Shown here one piece after another: positions 7,703 through 15,170 of a DNA stretch of 64,000 nucleotides (its first letter is position 1; each line of letters starts with the position of its first letter). Both the position numbers and the translations under genes were made by a program. This stretch comes from Lysobacterales bacterium (GTDB taxonomy: Bacteria; Pseudomonadota; Gammaproteobacteria; Xanthomonadales; Ahniellaceae), in contig JADJCM010000003.1 in NCBI GenBank assembly GCA_016703225.1, forward strand, positions 806,001 through 870,000. The letters are read 5' to 3'. The notes under the pieces were generated by a model that was not told the origin of the DNA, made no database searches, and saw only the letters and a program-made list of their open reading frames with translations.

Positions 7703-10123
7703 ATGCCGAATCTCGATGACCTGGCGGCCCTTCGCGCCGAGAACTTTCGCCTCATCGCGCTGCTCGCATCTCACGGCATCGCCTGGCGCGGGCCACCCGA
7801 AGCGCCGAAGCCGCAGGTTGCTGAGCCGTCGCGCCTCAGCAAGAACGAGAAGATCGCGCTGTTCCGCAAGCTGTCCCGCGGGCGTACCGATGTCTACCCG
7901 GTCCGCTGGGAGGGCAAGACCAGCGGCAAGTCAGGCTACGCGCCGGCCTGTGGAAATGACAGATTTGCACGGAATGCAGATCTGCACGGCGAAGCCGCCC
8001 GCAGGGCGAGGGCCATGGATGGCCCGAGTGAATGGCGTGCCCGCGTCTGCGAAAAACCGCGGATCAAGTGTGGCGACTGCGGCCATCGCCTGCTGTTGCC
8101 GCTCACCGATGCCGTCATCTACAAGCATCTGGCTGGCGACCTGACAGTCGGCGTCTATCCGCTGCTCGAAGATGATACCTGCCACTTCCTCGCCGTCGAT
8201 TTCGACGAAGCCGACTGGCGCGACGACGCCCGCGCGTTCATGCACTCATGCGCCGACTTAGGGGTACCTGCTGCCCTGGAAATCTCGCGCTCCGGCAATG
8301 GCGCGCATGCATGGATTTTCTTCGCCAGCGCGGTACCGGCGCGCGACGCACGACGCCTGGGCACGGCCATCATCAGCCACACCTGCGCACGCACCCGGCA
8401 ACTGCAGTTGGCTTCCTACGACCGGCTGTTTCCGAATCAGGACACGATGCCAAAGGGTGGCTTCGGCAACCTGATCGCTTTGCCGCTGCAGAAGAAGCCG
8501 CGCGAGGATGGTTTCAGCGTCTTCGTGGATGCAGATCTGCAACCCTTAGCCGATCAGTGGGGCTTTCTCGCATCCATCGTTCCGATGCCTGCCCACGACA
8601 TCGAGCCGATCATCCTGCGGGCAACCGGCGGTGTTCATCCGCTGGACGTCACCTTTATCGAAGACGAAGACCTGGCCACGCCGTGGCGGCGGACTGGCGC
8701 CGCGGTTCAGCACTTGACCGTCGACATGCCGACCACGCTGACGGTGACGCTGGCCAATCAGGTCTATCTCGAAAAGAGCCAGCTACCGCAAGCGCTGGCG
8801 AATCGACTGATCCGTCTGGCTGCCTTTCAGAATCCCGAGTTCTACCGGGCACAGGCAATGCGGATCTCGGTATGGGACAAGCCCCGCGTCATAGGCCGCG
8901 CCGAGAATTTCCCGCGGCACATTGCGCTGCCACGCGGCTGTCTCGACGCCGCATCCGAACTGTTGGCCGACAACGGCGTAAGCATCGACCTGCACGACGA
9001 GCGTTATCTCGGCGAATCCATCGAGGTCGATTTTGTCGGCACACTGCGCCCCGACCAGGAGGCCGCGGTTGCCGCGATGTTGGCCCACGATGCCGGCGTT
9101 CTGTGCGCACCGACGGCATTCGGGAAGACCGTGACGGCGGCGGCGATCATCGCAAGACGCCGTGTGAACACCCTGGTGCTGGTGCACCGCACCGAACTGC
9201 TCAAGCAGTGGCACGAACGCCTTGGCGCCTTCCTTGGCGCAGGCAAGGGCCTGATCGGCGTCATCGGCGGCGGCAAAGCCAAGCCCACGGGCAAGATCGA
9301 CATTGCCGTCATGCAGTCGTTGTCGCGACAGGGCGATGTCGATCCATTGGTCGAGAACTACGGCCAGGTGATCGTCGACGAATGCCACCACGTCGGCGCG
9401 GCATCGTTCGACGCCATCCTGCGCCGCGCAAAGGCGAAGTACGTGCTCGGCCTGACCGCAACACCGATCCGCCGAGATGGCCAACAGCCCATCATCTTCA
9501 TGCAGTGTGGACCCATTCGTCACCGCGCTGCGCGACCGGCGGAAGCACCTCACCACCTGTCGGTGACACCGAACTTCATCGAATCACCGATTGAACTGGC
9601 GCCGGAAGCCGGCATACAGGATGTCTTTCGCCATCTCGCACAGGATTCGGCGCGAAGTCGTGCCGTCGCCCATGCCATCACCACAGCCCATCGGCAGGGT
9701 CGCAAGGTACTCGTGCTCACGGAACGCACCGAGCACATCGACGCCATCCAGGCGGCCGTAGCCGAGGAGATCCCTGCACCGTTCGTATTGCATGGTCGGA
9801 TGTCGAAGAAACAACGCGCTGCTTTGGTCGCCGCGCTCAACGCGCTTCCGCCCAACGCACCGCGCGTCTTGCTGGCCACCGGAAAACTGGTCGGCGAAGG
9901 TTTCGACCATCCGCCGCTGGATACCCTGGTGCTGGCGATGCCGGTGTCGTGGAAGGGCACCCTCCAACAGTACGCCGGCCGGCTGCACCGCGATCATGCC
10001 GGCAAAGAAGACGTCCGCATCATCGACTTCGTCGACACCGGGCACCCCGCGCTGCTCCGGATGTGGGACAAGCGCCAGCGTGGCTACCGCGCGATGGGAT
10101 ATCGAATGGAGAGCACGTCATGA
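7703..10123 (+). CDS. Archaeo-eukaryotic primase domain fused to SF2 DEAD/DEAH helicase (TOTE-type)
   Basis: An 806-aa fusion. Residues about 90-330 carry a CEKPRIKCGDC zinc-like motif, then the primase-polymerase core with HFLAVDFDEADW and LEISRSGNGAHAWIFF, whose acidic pair and SGNGAHxWIFF block match the AEP domain found in TOTE conflict systems. From about residue 450 an SF2 helicase follows: APTAFGKT (motif I), VIVDECHHVG (DECH box), LGLTATP (motif III), then a C-terminal RecA domain with GKLVGEGFDHPPLDTL and QYAGRLHRDH. Such proteins are inferred to act in defence or in mobile elements. Its stop overlaps the next gene by 4 bp (ATGA), so the two are translationally coupled. Location beside tmRNA supports horizontal acquisition. 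Confidence 0.88.
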   Translation: MPNLDDLAALRAENFRLIALLASHGIAWRGPPEAPKPQVAEPSRLSKNEKIALFRKLSRGRTDVYPVRWEGKTSGKSGYAPACGNDRFARNADLHGEAARRARAMDGPSEWRARVCEKPRIKCGDCGHRLLLPLTDAVIYKHLAGDLTVGVYPLLEDDTCHFLAVDFDEADWRDDARAFMHSCADLGVPAALEISRSGNGAHAWIFFASAVPARDARRLGTAIISHTCARTRQLQLASYDRLFPNQDTMPKGGFGNLIALPLQKKPREDGFSVFVDADLQPLADQWGFLASIVPMPAHDIEPIILRATGGVHPLDVTFIEDEDLATPWRRTGAAVQHLTVDMPTTLTVTLANQVYLEKSQLPQALANRLIRLAAFQNPEFYRAQAMRISVWDKPRVIGRAENFPRHIALPRGCLDAASELLADNGVSIDLHDERYLGESIEVDFVGTLRPDQEAAVAAMLAHDAGVLCAPTAFGKTVTAAAIIARRRVNTLVLVHRTELLKQWHERLGAFLGAGKGLIGVIGGGKAKPTGKIDIAVMQSLSRQGDVDPLVENYGQVIVDECHHVGAASFDAILRRAKAKYVLGLTATPIRRDGQQPIIFMQCGPIRHRAARPAEAPHHLSVTPNFIESPIELAPEAGIQDVFRHLAQDSARSRAVAHAITTAHRQGRKVLVLTERTEHIDAIQAAVAEEIPAPFVLHGRMSKKQRAALVAALNALPPNAPRVLLATGKLVGEGFDHPPLDTLVLAMPVSWKGTLQQYAGRLHRDHAGKEDVRIIDFVDTGHPALLRMWDKRQRGYRAMGYRMESTS

Positions 10124-11547
10124 CCGAAGTCGATCTCCTGCAGATCCTCGCGCGCGGCGAAGACAGTCGCCACCAGTTCAAGCGCGACGAGACCAGCGCC
10201 GACAGCATCGCGGCCGAGCTGGCGGCGTTCGCCAATAGCGGCGGCGGGATGTTGCTGCTGGGCGCGGGCGACGATGGCAGCGTGATCGGGCTGGACGCGG
10301 CCAGCGTGCGGCGCTTGAACCAGCTGATCTCGAACGCGGCTTCGCAGAACGTGCGGCCGCCGATTCATCCGACCACGGAAAACGTCCAGACGGCGCAGGG
10401 CGTGGTGATCGCCGTCACCGTTCCCGATGGCTTGAGCAAGCCCTACCTCGACAATCAGGGCCGCATCTGGGTCAAGAGCGGTGCGGACAAACGCCACGTC
10501 ACGGCACGTGAGGAAATCCAGCGGCTGTTCCAGCGTGCCGGCCTGATCTACGCCGACGTCGTGCCGGTGGAAGGCACCTCGGCCGCCGACATCGATGACA
10601 AGGCGTTCGATGGGTATTTCAGTCGGCGCTACGGCCAGTCGGCCCAGGCTTCCGGCCAGCCCTTGTCGCAGGTGCTGCAGAACATCGGACTGGGCGATGG
10701 GCGCGAGCTCAATCTCGCAGGGCTATTGCTGTTCGGCCAACGCCCGCAGCGGTACCGCCCTGCATTCATGGTCAAGGCGGTGGCTTTCCCCGGCACCTCG
10801 CTGGCCAGCCATCACTACCTCGACAGCGAAGACATCGACGGCACGCTGCTGGAGCAGTACCAGCGCAGCCTCGCCTTCATCAAGCGCAACCTGCACCACG
10901 TGCAGGCAGGTCAGAACTTCAATTCGTTGGGCGTTCTGGAGGTGCCGGAACAGGCGATCATCGAGTTGCTCGTCAACGCGCTGATCCACCGCGACTACTT
11001 CACCAGCGCGTCGATTCGGTTGCTGATTTTCGCCGACCGCATCGAAATCATCAGCCCCGGCCACCTGCCCGACAACCTCAGCACGGCGCAGATCCGGAAA
11101 GGCAAGTCGAACCGGCGCAACCCGACCTTGACCGATCACGCCGTGAAGATCCTGCCGTACCGCGGCATCGGCACCGGCATCCCGCGCGTCCTGGAAGACT
11201 GGCCGGAGACACGGCTACTCGACGATGTGGAGGGGAACGAGTTCAGGGCGGTGATTCCGAGGCCGACCACCACGGAAGTCACCACGGAAGTCACCACGGA
11301 AGTCGCCACGGAAGTCGAACGCGTGCTACGGGCGCTGGTCGTGGAGATGTCCCGCCAAGAACTGCAGGAGGGCCTGGCACTCAAGAACGACGAGCATTTC
11401 CGCAAAGCCTACCTGCTGCCGGCCCTCGGGTCGGGCTTGGTGGAGATGACCCTGCCCGACAAGCCGCGCAGCAGCAACCAGCGCTACCGGTTAACCGCCC
11501 TCGGGCGACAGTGGTTGAAGAAGCATGCCGGTGGTGGCCAGACCTGA
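10120..11547 (+). CDS. AlbA_2/Schlafen-like ATP-binding protein with RecG-like C-terminal region
   Basis: A 475-aa protein. The N-terminal AlbA_2 (Schlafen-like) domain shows FANSGGGMLLLGAGDDG and GRIWVKSGADKRHVT; the middle has the HATPase-like block VPEQAIIELLVNALIHRDYF and GIGTGIPRVLEDWP, typical of COG2865 proteins annotated as putative transcriptional regulators or RecG-like. A winged-helix C-terminus follows a threonine-rich tandem repeat (see 11269-11316). The ATG at 10120 overlaps the helicase stop, which fixes the start and implies one operon. These proteins commonly accompany restriction and defence genes; the function here is inferred. Confidence 0.88.
   Translation: MTEVDLLQILARGEDSRHQFKRDETSADSIAAELAAFANSGGGMLLLGAGDDGSVIGLDAASVRRLNQLISNAASQNVRPPIHPTTENVQTAQGVVIAVTVPDGLSKPYLDNQGRIWVKSGADKRHVTAREEIQRLFQRAGLIYADVVPVEGTSAADIDDKAFDGYFSRRYGQSAQASGQPLSQVLQNIGLGDGRELNLAGLLLFGQRPQRYRPAFMVKAVAFPGTSLASHHYLDSEDIDGTLLEQYQRSLAFIKRNLHHVQAGQNFNSLGVLEVPEQAIIELLVNALIHRDYFTSASIRLLIFADRIEIISPGHLPDNLSTAQIRKGKSNRRNPTLTDHAVKILPYRGIGTGIPRVLEDWPETRLLDDVEGNEFRAVIPRPTTTEVTTEVTTEVATEVERVLRALVVEMSRQELQEGLALKNDEHFRKAYLLPALGSGLVEMTLPDKPRSSNQRYRLTALGRQWLKKHAGGGQT
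11269..11316 (+). repeat. Four tandem 12-bp codon repeats inside the AlbA_2 gene
   Basis: ACCACGGAAGTC occurs three times exactly and a fourth time as GCCACGGAAGTC, encoding TTEV repeats in a linker between the ATP-binding region and the C-terminal winged helix. The unit is a multiple of three, so copy-number change would alter linker length without breaking the frame. Confidence 0.95.
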
Positions 11548-12164
11548 TGTTCGCGGCTCACGCGCACTTTCTCGCCAGTCCGCTGCATTGCTATTCAATG
11601 GAGAAAGGCGGAATTGAACCGTCAACCATCCGCCACCAATCAAAGAAGTCCTTGGGTTTTAGGGGCTTGCAACATTGTGGGGGTCAAGGTTGGGGCGTAA
11701 GCCCGACGCCTTGATCCCCGTCTTCATGTGCGCTCCGCAATCGGCGCACTCGCTACGCGATCCTGACGGAGTGACCGAGCGCTTTGAGCCCCTTGCTTGT
11801 GCGCAGGTTGCCCCCCGTGCCAATGCGACCTGAGACAGCCACCGCTCCGCAATTGCTGAAAGCAGGCTTCGTCATGGACACGCAACGCTCTGGCCTTTCC
11901 GGCTCTTCAGATTCATCTCAATCAAGCGCATGGAGCGTCGCGGCACAGCAGTTTGCATCTTCGTTCGCTCGGGCGCGCGACTGCGAGCGTGGGAAGCAGA
12001 ATGGGTGCCTTTCGGTCTGGATGCTCGCGCAAGGCTGACCCACTTTCGAGGGTGGTTCTCGTCGAAAAATGACGCATGCAAATACACTGCTCCGCACCAT
12101 GACGTGCGGCGACAAGCACGCCTGTGCCCCGCTACGCTTGCCGCGTCACGCAGGAGCCCGCCCG
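11548..12164. other. 617-bp gene-poor segment at the island edge, with one long hairpin
   Basis: No convincing coding region is present on either strand. At 11680-11719 an imperfect stem (GGGTCAAGG...CCTTGATCCC) encloses a second shorter stem; it could terminate the AlbA_2 operon but has no T-run. Near 11612-11640 a stretch resembles a degraded tRNA/tmRNA T-arm on the minus strand, too weak to call. The last 100 bp should contain the promoter of the ECF sigma gene; I cannot point to a specific motif. Confidence 0.5.
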
Positions 12165-12746
12165 ATGCCGCTGATCGAACCCGAGCACGCTCCGCAGCTG
12201 ACCGAGCGCCTGAACGCAGCAACGCGTGACGATCGCGAGTTGATGGCCTACGTCCACGCCGAAATGCAACGCCTGGCGCGCAGTGCGCTGCGTCGCGGCG
12301 AACGCGGCGTGACCCTGTGCACCGGCGCCGTGGTCAACGAGGCCTATCTCAAGCTGTTCGGCCAGGACCAGCAGCGCTTCCGTGACCGCGGCCACTTCCT
12401 CGCGATCGCCGCAACCGCGATGCGCCAGGTGCTGGTTGACTATGCCCGCGCGCGCCTCGCCGGCAAGCGTGGCGGCGGCCAGGTCACCTCGCTCGATGCG
12501 CTGGAACACTTCGACTTCTCGGTCGATGCCGACGCCGATCAGATCGTAGCGATCGACGCCGCGCTCGCTGCCCTCGACGCACTCGACACACGGGCCCGGC
12601 AGGTGTTCGAGCTGCGCTTCTTCGCCGGTCTTGAAGTCGACGACGTCGCCCAGGTGCTCGCAATCTCCGCCCCCACCGTCAAGCGCGACGCCCGCTTCGC
12701 CCGTGCCTTCATCGGCGAGCAGCTGGGCTGGGTGGCGGCAGGCTGA
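12165..12746 (+). CDS. ECF-type RNA polymerase sigma factor
   Basis: A 193-aa sigma-70 family factor of the ECF group seen in xanthomonads (ECF X6-like). Region 2 reads MQRLARSALRRGERGV...VVNEAYLKLF followed by RGHFLAIAATAMRQVLVDYARARLAGKRGG, and region 4 contains LDTRARQVFELRFFAGLEVDDVA. The ATG at 12165 follows a CAGGAG ribosome binding site. No anti-sigma gene is adjacent: the next gene is convergent and encodes an exported multiheme cytochrome. In this ECF group the factor is often followed by a kinase gene, which is absent here. Its targets cannot be deduced. Confidence 0.9.
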   Translation: MPLIEPEHAPQLTERLNAATRDDRELMAYVHAEMQRLARSALRRGERGVTLCTGAVVNEAYLKLFGQDQQRFRDRGHFLAIAATAMRQVLVDYARARLAGKRGGGQVTSLDALEHFDFSVDADADQIVAIDAALAALDALDTRARQVFELRFFAGLEVDDVAQVLAISAPTVKRDARFARAFIGEQLGWVAAG

Positions 12747-12756
12747 GGCGGCGCGG

Positions 12757-14430
12757 TCACTCAAAGCTGTCGGCGAACACGCGCTCCAGCTCCAGCGTCG
12801 CCGTGGTCATCTCGATCGGCGCGCCGCGACCGGTGCTTTCCCACAGCGTATGCAGCGTGGTGCCCCAGCTGTCGGTGACGTTGCCGTCGCGCAGGGCCTC
12901 GATGTAGTGGCGGGTCAGCGTCTGGTAGTAGAGCTTGGCGACTACGCGCGCGGTGTTGGGCGGCATGGCGACGTGTTGTTCGTGCCAGTACTCGGCGTCA
13001 CCGTAGCTGATACCGACCACCGGCGCGCCGGCGTTCGCAAAGGTCGTGTTGTTGAAACCACGCGGCGGAATGCGCGTGTCCTTGGCGATGGTGTCGGCCA
13101 GCGCCATGTGCGTGGTCACGCCGGCCGGCAGACCGGTGGCGGCAGCAGCGCCCGCGCTCAGCGCCACCTGCATTTCATAGACCGTGGTCGTAGCTTCGTC
13201 CAGATGCGCGGTGCCGCTGTCGTAGTGACCGCGTTCGAGCAGCAAGGTGTCGTTGATGTCGTAGAACTTCAGGTTCAGCCAGACGCGACGGCCTTCGATG
13301 TGCCCGGTCGGCAGCTTGTGTCCGGACTGGTTGATGACGCGCGCAACCACGTCGGCACCGTCGCGCGACAGTTCGACCGTCGCCGCGCGCTGCAGCATCG
13401 ACAGCGCCTTGGCGCGACCGGCCGCCACGTGCGCCGGGTTCACGTCCGGATCGCCCACGGTGTAGGCCGCGATCAGATCGAGCGAGGGCACCGCGGCACC
13501 GGCGAAGTCGTGGGTGGCCATGTCGTTGCGGTCTGGCCCGAAGAAGCAGGCCTTGGCCGCAACCGTCGGCATGTGGCAGTCCTGGCAGGTCGCCACCACC
13601 GGGCTGCGGTTGCCGCCGAAACGGTCGCCGAGATCGACACCGCCAGTCGCGAAGGCCGACAGTTTCCATTCGGTATAGGTGCGCTCGAGCGGGAACTGCT
13701 GCCACGGGTCGTGGCTCGGCGACTCGGCATTGACCAGGTTGTACAGGTAGGTGCCATCGCCCTGCTTCGACACCGCGACATTGCCCACGTCATGGCAGGT
13801 GCCGCAGAGCTTGGCCTCGCGCAGGAACGGCGAGACCAGCAACTCATGCGATGCCGAGTGGTCGCTGCGCGGGCCGCGCCGGCGGCCCTGCGGATCGAGC
13901 ACGAACATGGCGTTCGCCGCGTAGTTGGGCACCGCCGCCAGTGCTGCGAGCACAGCCTGGTCTTCCGGCGGGCTGACCCCGGCCTGGTAGCTGGGGTCAA
14001 CCATGCTGTGGCAGAAGTGGCAGGTCACGCCTTCCTTGTCGCGGGCATCGAGCGTGCTGCCGTTGGCTTGCGCAACGTGCCCGGTCACCACCGCGACTGG
14101 CACGTGGCAGCGCAGACAGAAACTGCCGACGTTGGCGACGTCCTGGTTGGCATTGGTCATCTGCGCATAGAACAGCGGGTCCTTGCCGCCGAGCGCCATC
14201 AGGCTTCCGGCCCAGGTCGCCGAGGGTTCGGCCGCGGCGTTGTAGTCGCCGTGGCAGTTCGCGCATTCGCTGGCCGGGCGCAGGTAGGCTAGCGACATGT
14301 CGCCGATCTGGGTGCCGGGCACATGGAAGTCGGTCTGGGTCATCGGAATCTGTGCCGCTGCCGTCAGCGCCCAGCCCAGAGCCAGCATCGCCGCCAGCGC
14401 GATCCGGCCTCGTCCCCGCATATTGCCCAT
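12757..14430 (-). CDS. Exported pentaheme cytochrome c-like protein with C-terminal FADSFE tail
   Basis: A 557-aa secreted protein with signal MRGRGRIALAAMLALGWALT ending AAAQ. Five CxxCH heme-binding motifs are visible: CANCH, CLRCH, CHFCH, CGTCH and CQDCH, placing it with cytochrome c-554-like multiheme proteins. The C-terminal half is beta-rich. The last residues RVFADSFE match the tail shared by several exported proteins in this window. The start was taken at ATG 14430; a second ATG at 14421 and a TTG at 14445 are alternatives. Its electron donor and acceptor are unknown. The gene converges on the ECF sigma gene with 10 bp between. Confidence 0.85.
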   Translation of the reverse strand: MGNMRGRGRIALAAMLALGWALTAAAQIPMTQTDFHVPGTQIGDMSLAYLRPASECANCHGDYNAAAEPSATWAGSLMALGGKDPLFYAQMTNANQDVANVGSFCLRCHVPVAVVTGHVAQANGSTLDARDKEGVTCHFCHSMVDPSYQAGVSPPEDQAVLAALAAVPNYAANAMFVLDPQGRRRGPRSDHSASHELLVSPFLREAKLCGTCHDVGNVAVSKQGDGTYLYNLVNAESPSHDPWQQFPLERTYTEWKLSAFATGGVDLGDRFGGNRSPVVATCQDCHMPTVAAKACFFGPDRNDMATHDFAGAAVPSLDLIAAYTVGDPDVNPAHVAAGRAKALSMLQRAATVELSRDGADVVARVINQSGHKLPTGHIEGRRVWLNLKFYDINDTLLLERGHYDSGTAHLDEATTTVYEMQVALSAGAAAATGLPAGVTTHMALADTIAKDTRIPPRGFNNTTFANAGAPVVGISYGDAEYWHEQHVAMPPNTARVVAKLYYQTLTRHYIEALRDGNVTDSWGTTLHTLWESTGRGAPIEMTTATLELERVFADSFE

Positions 14431-14585
14431 AATATTTCCCCACAATCTTTACAGCGAGCCTAGGCAGTGATGGCAGCGGCGCCCTTGACGCCGATCAAGC
14501 GCGCGCATGGTAGGCCGCCACGGCAAGACGAATCGTCGAGCCGGTCACTGCAAGCAACGTGCCGACGGCGGTTACCCTAGCCGCC

Positions 14586-15167
14586 ATGGCCTATCTGTTG
14601 ATCCTGTTCTGGAACCTCGCTGCACTGTTGCCGATCGGGCTCGGCTGGTGGGGTGTGTTCCCGGTGCTCGGGTTGTACTGGTTCGAGAATGCCTGCACCG
14701 GCTGGTTCCAGTACCGGCGCATGAGCGATCTCGAACGTGCGCGCCCGGACCCGCGGCAACCGTTCCCGATGAGCCGTTTCTTCGCGATGCACTACGGCAT
14801 TTTCACCAGCGTGCACGGGATCCTGGTGCTGGCGTTCTTCGGCCTCGCCAGCGGCGGCTTCCGCGAAGCCGCGAACGGCTGGTGGCTGTCCGCGGCCGTC
14901 GTGGTGTTCCTGCAATGGCAGGGCTACCGCGAATGGCAGCGCGCCGACGGTGCGATGCGCAGCAGCAGCGGCCGACTGATGGCCGAGCCCTACGCCCGCG
15001 TGCTGGTGCTGCACGTGATCGTGCTGGTCGGCGGTTTCCTGGCGCTGTCGGCAGCCGAGCCGCGCAACATCCTGATGCTGTTCGCGGCGCTCAAGCTCGC
15101 GGTCGAACTTGCCGCGAATGCGCTGTGGTCACGCTTTGCCGGCGATGCCGCTGCTCAACGCCGCTGA
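14586..15167 (+). CDS. DUF6498-like integral membrane protein
   Basis: A roughly 193-aa polytopic inner-membrane protein with about five hydrophobic segments (AYLLILFWNLAALLPIGLGW, VFPVLGLYWFENA, FTSVHGILVLAFFGLA, WLSAAVVVFLQ, VLVLHVIVLVGGFLAL). The short YWFEN motif at the end of the second segment is typical of DUF6498. No function is known. The ATG at 14586 is preferred; an upstream GTG at 14559 is possible and no clear ribosome binding site decides between them. The stop is 3 bp from the end of the convergent diguanylate cyclase gene. Confidence 0.75.
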   Translation: MAYLLILFWNLAALLPIGLGWWGVFPVLGLYWFENACTGWFQYRRMSDLERARPDPRQPFPMSRFFAMHYGIFTSVHGILVLAFFGLASGGFREAANGWWLSAAVVVFLQWQGYREWQRADGAMRSSSGRLMAEPYARVLVLHVIVLVGGFLALSAAEPRNILMLFAALKLAVELAANALWSRFAGDAAAQRR

Positions 15168-15170
15168 CCA

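Noticed and set aside
11612..11640. Possible tRNA or att-like T-arm remnant on the minus strand
   Set aside because: Only a short GGTTCAATTCC-like segment matches; there is no cloverleaf, and the orientation is opposite to the ssrA 3' end.
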